DNA of 64,000 nucleotides from Mycobacterium gordonae (GTDB taxonomy: Bacteria > Actinomycetota > Actinomycetes > Mycobacteriales > Mycobacteriaceae). Below the pieces are notes generated by a model. It worked only from the letters and a program-made list of their open reading frames with translations. It searched no databases and had not been told where the DNA came from. The first letter of the stretch is position 1, and the number at the start of each line of letters is the position of its first letter. Shown piece by piece: positions 58,856 to 64,000 of the stretch. The translations under genes were made by a program, and so were the position numbers. The stretch lies in the NCBI RefSeq assembly GCF_001417955.2, contig NZ_LKTM01000339.1, forward strand, positions 1 through 64,000. The letters are read 5' to 3'.

Positions 58856-61588
58856 GTGCTGCACGGCCGTGAGCGGGAATGCGCGCAGGTGGGCGGCCTG
58901 CTGGGGGCCGCGCGGTCCAAGCGCAGCGGCGTGTTGGTGCTGCACGGCGAAGCCGGTATCGGCAAGTCGGCGCTGCTCGACTACGCGGCGGCGCAGGCCG
59001 GCGACATGCAGGTCCTGCGGACCGCGGGCGTTCCGACCGAGTCGCAGCTGCCCTTCGCCGGCCTCCACACCCTGCTGCGGCCCGTGCTGCATCGGTGTGA
59101 TGCCATCCCGGACCGGCAGAGTGCGGCACTGCTCGGTGCTTTCGGACTGGGTCCGGCGTCCGCCGACGACCGGTTCCTGATCTCCCTTGCGGTGCTGAGC
59201 CTGCTGGCCGAAGCGGCGGAAACGGTTCCGCTGGTGTGCCTGGTCGACGACGCGCAATGGCTGGACGGACCGTCGGCCGACGCTCTGACATTCGCCGCCA
59301 GGCGGATACAGGCCGAGGGCATCGCCATCATTTTCGCCGCGCGGGACGAACGGCCCTTTGACGCACGGGGGCTGCCCGAGCTGAGGCTCACCGGGCTCGG
59401 TGCGGATGCCGCCGCGCGCATGGTGACCGAACGCACCGGCACGCCGATCGCCGCGACGGTGCGCGACCGGTTGGTTGCCGACACCCTGGGCAACCCGCTG
59501 GCAATCGCCGAATTGGGGCGGTTGTTGTCCGCGGAGCAGATTGCGGGCCGATCCGCCCTGCCGGCCCAGTTGCCGGTCAGCACCGATCTGGAGCGTCTGT
59601 ACCTGGACCGCGTCGGCCGGTTGCCTCCGCAAGCCCAGGCGATGCTGCTCGTGGTGGCCGCGCACGACACCGGGCAACTCGACGTGGTGTTACGCGCGGC
59701 GCAGACCCTGGGCGCCGAACCGGAGGCGCTCGATGCCGCAGAGCGCGCCGGATGGGTGAAAGTGGAATCGGCGGTCGTCTCGTTCGTGCACCCGCTGGCA
59801 CGCTCGGCGGTCTATCAGGGCGCGACATCACAGCGGCGCCGGCAGGTTGAGCTCGCCCTGGCGTCCTGCCTCGACTCCGATGCCGACGCCGATCGCAAGG
59901 CGTGGCACCTCGCCAACGCCGCGGCGGGGCACGACGACGGCGCGGCCGACTCGCTGCACGCGGCCGCGTTACGCGCTGCGGCGCGCGGCGGCCACGATGC
60001 TGCTGCCGCCGCGTTCGAGCGCGCCGCTTCGCTGACCGCCGCCGCAGAACTGCGCGCGGCCAGGCTGGCCGATGCGGCTGCGGCCGCGTGGTCGGCCGGA
60101 CAATCCCAACGCGCCCAGGGGTTCCTGGACCGGGCCCTGCCGCTCAGCGGCGCGGCAGCGCTGCGGGCCCGTATCGCGCACCTGCGCGGATCGATCGAAG
60201 CGCACTGCGGCACTCCGTCGGCCGCGTACGCGATCCTCGTCGGGGCCTCGGAGCTGGTTGCCGCAACCGAACCGGAGCGGGCCGCCGTGATGCTCGGCGA
60301 GGCGGGGCAGCTGGCGTGGGCCGGCGGCGACCTGGCACGGTTGACGGCGGTCGCCGACCGGCTCGCCGCGCTGCCGGCCGGAGACCGCCCGGAATTCGTT
60401 GCCGCGCATGTGATCACCGGCCTTTCCGGACTGTTGCGCGGTGACACCACGGCTACGGCGGCCAAGTTGCGCGCGGCCGTGGAACTGGCCACCGCAAGCC
60501 GGCAACCGCGGGTCTTGATGGGCGCCGCGGCGGGGGCGATGTTCCTGGGCGAAGATTCCCGTGCCATCGATCTGTTCTGCTCGGCCGTGGCCAGGACACG
60601 GGTGGCTGCCGACGTCGCGACCCTGCCGCTACTGCTCGGCCCACTGGCCATGGTGGAGACGCTGACCGGCCGCTACCCGACGGCACTGGCCGATGCGACC
60701 GAGGGGCTGCGGCTGGCTGAAGAGACCGGCCAGCACAATCCCGCGGCGCACCTGCACGCTGTGCTCGCGCTGCTCGCGGGGATCCAGGGGCGCGCCCAGG
60801 ATTGCCGCGATCACGCGGAAGCCGCCCTCGCCCAGGCGATTTCTTTTCGTCTGGGGCCGCACGCGGCCATTGCGTCCTGGGCGTTAGCCGCGTGCGATCT
60901 CGGGGCCGGCCGTTCCGAAGACGCCTGCGACCGGCTTGAGTCGCTGGCCGGCGCGGCACCCGGCGAGGGCAACCAGATGGTGATGTTGATGGCCACCCCG
61001 GATTTCGTCGAAGCCTCGGTGCGCATTCAGCGCAGCGAGGCTGCGGCCGCGCGCCTGCTCGCGTTGGAAACGTGGGCGCGCGACACCGGCGCGCCGTGGG
61101 CGCAGGCCCTGGTGGCCCGGTGCCGCGGCCTGCTCGCCGACGGCGGTGAGCAGGACAGGTACTTCGAGGAGGCGCTGAGCCTGCATGCCCGCGGCGACCG
61201 GCCCTTCGACACCGCCCGCACCCAGCTGCGATACGGCGAGAGCCTGCGGCGCCGCCGCCGGCGCGCCCAGGCACGTAAGTACCTGCGATCCGCGCACGAG
61301 ACCTTCGAAAGGCTGGGCGCCGCGTCGTGGTCCGAACAAGCCCGCGCCGAATTGCTGGCCACCGGCGAAACCACCAGGAAGCGGGAAACCGGTGCCGTCG
61401 ATCAGCTGACGCCGCAGGAGTTGCAGATTGCGCGTTTCGTCAGCGCCGGTGAGACCAACCGGTCGATTGCGGCGCTGATGTTCCTGAGCCCGCGCACCGT
61501 CGACTATCACCTACGCAAGATCTTCATGAAGCTCAGGATCTCGTCACGAGCCGAACTGATCCGTATGGCGTCGAGCAACGGATGGTAG
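58856..61588 (+). CDS. Large LuxR-family (LAL/MalT-like) regulator with ATPase domain
   Basis: A 910-aa transcription factor. The N-terminal AAA/STAND ATPase has Walker A GEAGIGKS (31-38) and Walker B VCLVDDAQWLD (near 126-136). The middle is an Ala-rich helical repeat region, probably TPR-like and used for effector or self-association. The C-terminus has a LuxR helix-turn-helix (about 848-905, LTPQELQIARFVSAGETNRSIAALMFLSPRTVDYHLRKIFMKL). It is divergent from the flavin monooxygenase and 9 bases before the next gene, so it probably controls both. The inducer is unknown. Confidence 0.93.
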   Translation: MLHGRERECAQVGGLLGAARSKRSGVLVLHGEAGIGKSALLDYAAAQAGDMQVLRTAGVPTESQLPFAGLHTLLRPVLHRCDAIPDRQSAALLGAFGLGPASADDRFLISLAVLSLLAEAAETVPLVCLVDDAQWLDGPSADALTFAARRIQAEGIAIIFAARDERPFDARGLPELRLTGLGADAAARMVTERTGTPIAATVRDRLVADTLGNPLAIAELGRLLSAEQIAGRSALPAQLPVSTDLERLYLDRVGRLPPQAQAMLLVVAAHDTGQLDVVLRAAQTLGAEPEALDAAERAGWVKVESAVVSFVHPLARSAVYQGATSQRRRQVELALASCLDSDADADRKAWHLANAAAGHDDGAADSLHAAALRAAARGGHDAAAAAFERAASLTAAAELRAARLADAAAAAWSAGQSQRAQGFLDRALPLSGAAALRARIAHLRGSIEAHCGTPSAAYAILVGASELVAATEPERAAVMLGEAGQLAWAGGDLARLTAVADRLAALPAGDRPEFVAAHVITGLSGLLRGDTTATAAKLRAAVELATASRQPRVLMGAAAGAMFLGEDSRAIDLFCSAVARTRVAADVATLPLLLGPLAMVETLTGRYPTALADATEGLRLAEETGQHNPAAHLHAVLALLAGIQGRAQDCRDHAEAALAQAISFRLGPHAAIASWALAACDLGAGRSEDACDRLESLAGAAPGEGNQMVMLMATPDFVEASVRIQRSEAAAARLLALETWARDTGAPWAQALVARCRGLLADGGEQDRYFEEALSLHARGDRPFDTARTQLRYGESLRRRRRRAQARKYLRSAHETFERLGAASWSEQARAELLATGETTRKRETGAVDQLTPQELQIARFVSAGETNRSIAALMFLSPRTVDYHLRKIFMKLRISSRAELIRMASSNGW

Positions 61589-61597
61589 ACAACTGGC

Positions 61598-62524
61598 ATG
61601 ACTGTTGGCGCTGCCGCGATCTCGATCTTCCATCCACCCCGGGATCCGGATCGGTTCGGCGGCTGGCTCGAGGAGTACCTCGCCGTGGCCCGGCAGGCCC
61701 CCGGATATGCCGCTGCGCGCCAATCGGTTCCCGCCGGCGAACAGTTGGACTGGGCCGTGGAGGTGTCCTTCGACGATGCCGAGACCCTCGACACCTGGCT
61801 CGACAGCGCGCAGCGGCGAGCGCTCCTCGCCGAGGGCGCGGCGCAGGGATTCGGACGTTGCGCCTCGGATACCCTCCTCACCGCGGGCGACCTGCCACCC
61901 GGCAACGTCGGAGTGTTCCTGCACCCCGTCGCTCCCGGAAAGGACGCGGAATTCGTTGTTGCACAACGTGATCTGGCGCTCGTTACCGCTACCTTTCCCG
62001 GATACGAAGGGACGGCTCTGTTTCCGGCAGATCGCAGCGGGCAGTGGATGTCAGTGCTGCGTTTCCGCACCGCCGCGCGACTTGCCGACTGGATTCGGTC
62101 CGCGGAGCGCCAGGAAGTCCTGCCCCGCCTGCGGGAAGAGTTGACGCACGATTTCGCCGAACTGCCACGCAGCGCGCCGTTCGGTTCGACGGTCCGCGTT
62201 GCCGACGGCCAGACCAGGATCACCCCGGGATGGAAGTCCGCGATGCTCGTCGTGCTGTGCCTGTACCCGACCGTGATCCTGCTCTCCAAGTCGCTGTCCC
62301 CCGCGTTGAGTCGAGTTGGAATAGGCCCGGCGGCAGCAATTTTCATCGGCAACGTGATCAGTGTGGCTCTGCTGCAATGGGTTCTCGTTCCGGCGGCGTC
62401 GCGGCCCTTCCGCCGCTGGCTCGACCCGATCGACGGCGCATCGACACGCACCAGCCTGGCCGGCTCGGCGGTGGTGCTGGCCGGTTACGCGGTGTTGCTG
62501 CTGGTGTTCAGCCGGGTCGGGTGA
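61598..62524 (+). CDS. Membrane protein with two ABM-type monooxygenase-like domains
   Basis: A 308-aa protein. Two ferredoxin-like alpha/beta domains of the antibiotic-biosynthesis-monooxygenase type lie at about 1-100 (AISIFHPPRDPDRFGGWLEEYLAVARQAPGY ... WAVEVSFDDAETLDTWLDS) and 101-200 (VGVFLHPVAPGKDAEFVVAQRDLALVTATFPGY ... WMSVLRFRTAARLADWIRS). After a linker come two to three membrane helices (AMLVVLCLYPTVILL, AAAIFIGNVISVALLQWVL, VVLAGYAVLLLVF). It is transcribed 9 bases after the LuxR gene. It may bind or oxidise a quinone-like or haem-like ligand at the membrane; catalysis is unproven. Its stop abuts the SDR stop. Confidence 0.8.
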   Translation: MTVGAAAISIFHPPRDPDRFGGWLEEYLAVARQAPGYAAARQSVPAGEQLDWAVEVSFDDAETLDTWLDSAQRRALLAEGAAQGFGRCASDTLLTAGDLPPGNVGVFLHPVAPGKDAEFVVAQRDLALVTATFPGYEGTALFPADRSGQWMSVLRFRTAARLADWIRSAERQEVLPRLREELTHDFAELPRSAPFGSTVRVADGQTRITPGWKSAMLVVLCLYPTVILLSKSLSPALSRVGIGPAAAIFIGNVISVALLQWVLVPAASRPFRRWLDPIDGASTRTSLAGSAVVLAGYAVLLLVFSRVG

Positions 62525-63400
62525 TCAGCGGGCGATCATGGCGTGCAGTTCGGCAACGGACCACGGGTCGCTGTCGTGGTGATCGCGATAACCGAGCAAG
62601 GCAGGCGTCGGCCGCTCGAAGCGGCCCACGAAACCACCTGCGCCAACCAAGATCTGGCCGGTGACCTCGCGAGCCAGATCACTGGCGAGATACGCGTAGA
62701 GCGGGGCCACGAATGCGGGTGGGGCGGCGTCCAGGGACGCGCGCATGGTCATCTCGTCAAGCAATACGCGGCGATGAAGGTCGCCGATGTGCTCCTCGTA
62801 CCCGGGACCGGTGGACAACCGGGTCTTGGCCCCGGGACACACCACATTGGCGCGCACCCCAACGCTTTTCAGTTCGGCCGCGATGGCCATCGTCAAGCCG
62901 TTGACGGCGGCTTTACCCGCGGGATAGCCAGTACCGCCATAGTCGCCGAGGAACGCCACCGATCCGGTGTTGATGATGGTGCCGTGACCCTGCGCGGCCA
63001 TGATCGGCGCCGCGGCCCGACAGGTGTGGAACACCGTCCCGAGGTGCGCGCCGATCAGGGTGTCGAACTCCCCCGCTGTGATGTGCAGGATCGAAGAGCC
63101 TGCCGGCTCGGCGATTCCGGCGCAGTTGACCAGAATGTCCAACCGTCCGAACGACTGTGTGCACGCCTCGATCAGCCCCGCGGCAACGTTTTCGTCGTCC
63201 GCCGCGCCCGCCACCCCAACCGCGTCGCCGCCCGAGGCCGTCAGTGATTCGACACTCTGCCCTACCGCGTCGGCGTCACGGCCGTTGACCACGACGCGCG
63301 CGCCCATCGTGCAGAACAGTTCACTGACCGCGCGCCCGATCCCGCGGGTGCCGCCGACGACCACCGCACCACGCCCGGCAAGCAGGTCAGGTGTGCTCAT
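62525..63400 (-). CDS. Short-chain dehydrogenase/reductase
   Basis: A 291-aa SDR. The nucleotide loop reads VVGGTRGIGRA (first Thr of TGxxxGIG replaced by Gly-Gly), the NAG motif is CAGIAEP, and the catalytic set is Ser in INTGSVAF with Tyr-x3-Lys (YPAGK). The classical GYPAGKAAVNGL pattern and CPGAKTRL region are intact. The reaction is NAD(P)-dependent oxidation or reduction of an unknown alcohol/ketone. ATG 63400 overlaps the stop of the upstream MmpL gene (ATGA). Function in the transport of the same compound is suggested by this coupling but is inference. Confidence 0.88.
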   Translation of the reverse strand: MSTPDLLAGRGAVVVGGTRGIGRAVSELFCTMGARVVVNGRDADAVGQSVESLTASGGDAVGVAGAADDENVAAGLIEACTQSFGRLDILVNCAGIAEPAGSSILHITAGEFDTLIGAHLGTVFHTCRAAAPIMAAQGHGTIINTGSVAFLGDYGGTGYPAGKAAVNGLTMAIAAELKSVGVRANVVCPGAKTRLSTGPGYEEHIGDLHRRVLLDEMTMRASLDAAPPAFVAPLYAYLASDLAREVTGQILVGAGGFVGRFERPTPALLGYRDHHDSDPWSVAELHAMIAR

Positions 63401-64000
63401 CTGGTCGCGGTCGCCGGCTCGAGTTCCTCGTCGCCGGCCTCCGAGCGCCGCGGCCACCACAACCAGCGGTCGAGCACCACCATCGTCGCCGGCAGCACAA
63501 AGGCACGTACCACCAGCGCGTTGAACACCAGCCCGATCCCGACGGTGATCCCGATCTGCGCCACGCTCAGCACGCTGCTGATGCCCAGCGCGAGCATCGC
63601 CAGGCCGACCACGACGCCACCGGCGGTGACGACCATTCCGGTCGCGGCGGAGGCCCGGATGATGCTGGTGCGCAGCCCCGGAGACAGTTCCTCCCGGATG
63701 CGCAGTGCGAACAGCAGGTTGCCGCCGGAGGCTATGCCGACCATCGATACGAACGCGATGGGTGGCACCGACCAGTGCAGGTCGTGGTGCAGGAGCCGGT
63801 GAAACAGCAGCACGCTGGCCCCGAGGGCACAGACATAGGACGCGAGAATCGTCGCGAGCACGACGAAACCCGCGATCGGGCTGCGCAGGAGCAATGCGGC
63901 GATGACGAGGATGACTCCGAGCGTGATGACCACCATCAGGGCCAGGTCACCGCCCACGATGTCCTGCAGGTCGCGGGTGGCCGGTCCGACACCGGTGAGA
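63397..64000 (-). CDS. MmpL-type RND transporter, C-terminal part (runs off right edge)
   Basis: The last 200 residues of an MmpL/MMPL-family protein; the frame stays open to base 64000, so the gene begins outside the window. At least five hydrophobic segments are visible (LALMVVITLGVILVIAALLL, GFVVLATILASYVCALGASVLLF, and others), with ATGMVVTAGGVVVGLAMLALGISSV and IGITVGIGLVFNALVVRAFVLPATMVVLDRWLWWP, which are characteristic of the C-terminal half of MmpL proteins. The charged tail after WWPRR is cytosolic. MmpL transporters export lipids or siderophores. Translation is coupled to the downstream SDR. Confidence 0.92.
   Translation of the reverse strand, partial: LTGVGPATRDLQDIVGGDLALMVVITLGVILVIAALLLRSPIAGFVVLATILASYVCALGASVLLFHRLLHHDLHWSVPPIAFVSMVGIASGGNLLFALRIREELSPGLRTSIIRASAATGMVVTAGGVVVGLAMLALGISSVLSVAQIGITVGIGLVFNALVVRAFVLPATMVVLDRWLWWPRRSEAGDEELEPATATR

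Noticed and set aside
58754..59677. Upstream extension of the flavin monooxygenase frame
   Set aside because: It lies antisense to the LuxR gene. The FAD motif begins at ATG 58753, which has AAGGAG in front.
1..64000. Possible CRISPR arrays, tRNA or rRNA genes, insertion sequences and prophage genes
   Set aside because: None seen by eye: no spaced direct repeats, no cloverleaf candidate that I could support, no transposase or integrase motif.

Overview
The window is high-GC actinobacterial chromosome from a slow-growing Mycobacterium. It carries eccB5 and eccC5 of the ESX-5 type VII secretion system, PE and PPE genes, the cyp143/ferredoxin pair, malQ, cyp144 and mycobacterial WS/DGAT acyltransferases. 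From memory, gene order and strands from about 3999 to 34047 match M. tuberculosis Rv1786 back to Rv1769, read in reverse, with three insertions. I could not run a search, so names resting on this synteny are recollection plus motif reading.

Layout. 282-1385: a PstS3-type phosphate-binding lipoprotein, convergent with the PPE genes. 1399-8253: ESX-5 substrates (four PPE, one of them frameshifted, and one PE) interrupted by cyp143 and its ferredoxin. 8812-14501: eccB5-eccC5, translationally coupled and closed by a strong terminator. 14782-16953: malQ. 16947-20575: an insertion of small stress or redox genes, including a membrane cytochrome b / molybdopterin oxidoreductase fusion. 20701-28660: conserved genes, then an operon of a bicovalent-FAD oxidase, a DAPG-hydrolase-like enzyme and CYP144, divergent from an IclR regulator. 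28828-34047: a WS/DGAT acyltransferase, gulonolactone dehydrogenase, an M28 peptidase and a PLP amino-acid deaminase/aldolase.

34183-45125 is an accessory catabolic island. It holds a CaiB CoA-transferase, a mycofactocin-type SDR, E1 alpha and E1 beta of a 2-oxoacid/acetoin-type dehydrogenase, a free-standing lipoyl carrier, two odd crotonases, an acyl-CoA synthetase, a Rieske oxygenase and a KstD-like flavoprotein. No E2 acyltransferase core and no E3 is encoded here. Both crotonases lack both glutamates of classical enoyl-CoA hydratase. This island is the best candidate for an undescribed pathway. A long perfect hairpin closes it between two convergent genes.

45218-50452 holds a methyltransferase and a divergent TetR regulator sharing a perfect operator (TGGACA-N2-TGTCCA). 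Related sites recur upstream of an unrecognised 416-residue protein. 50540-54183: an LLM oxidoreductase divergent from a P450/ferredoxin pair with a repeated operator between them, then tandem YbjQ-type domains. 54203-64000: a membrane adenylate cyclase, a second WS/DGAT enzyme, an aromatic-type flavin monooxygenase divergent from a large LuxR regulator, a two-domain monooxygenase-fold membrane protein, an SDR, and the C-terminus of an MmpL transporter running off the right edge.

Several regulators and enzymes (IclR, TetR, LuxR, the methyltransferase and the second crotonase) start 6-7 nt after a TANNNT box with no Shine-Dalgarno, as leaderless mycobacterial genes do. I see no tRNA, rRNA, CRISPR array, insertion sequence or phage gene.
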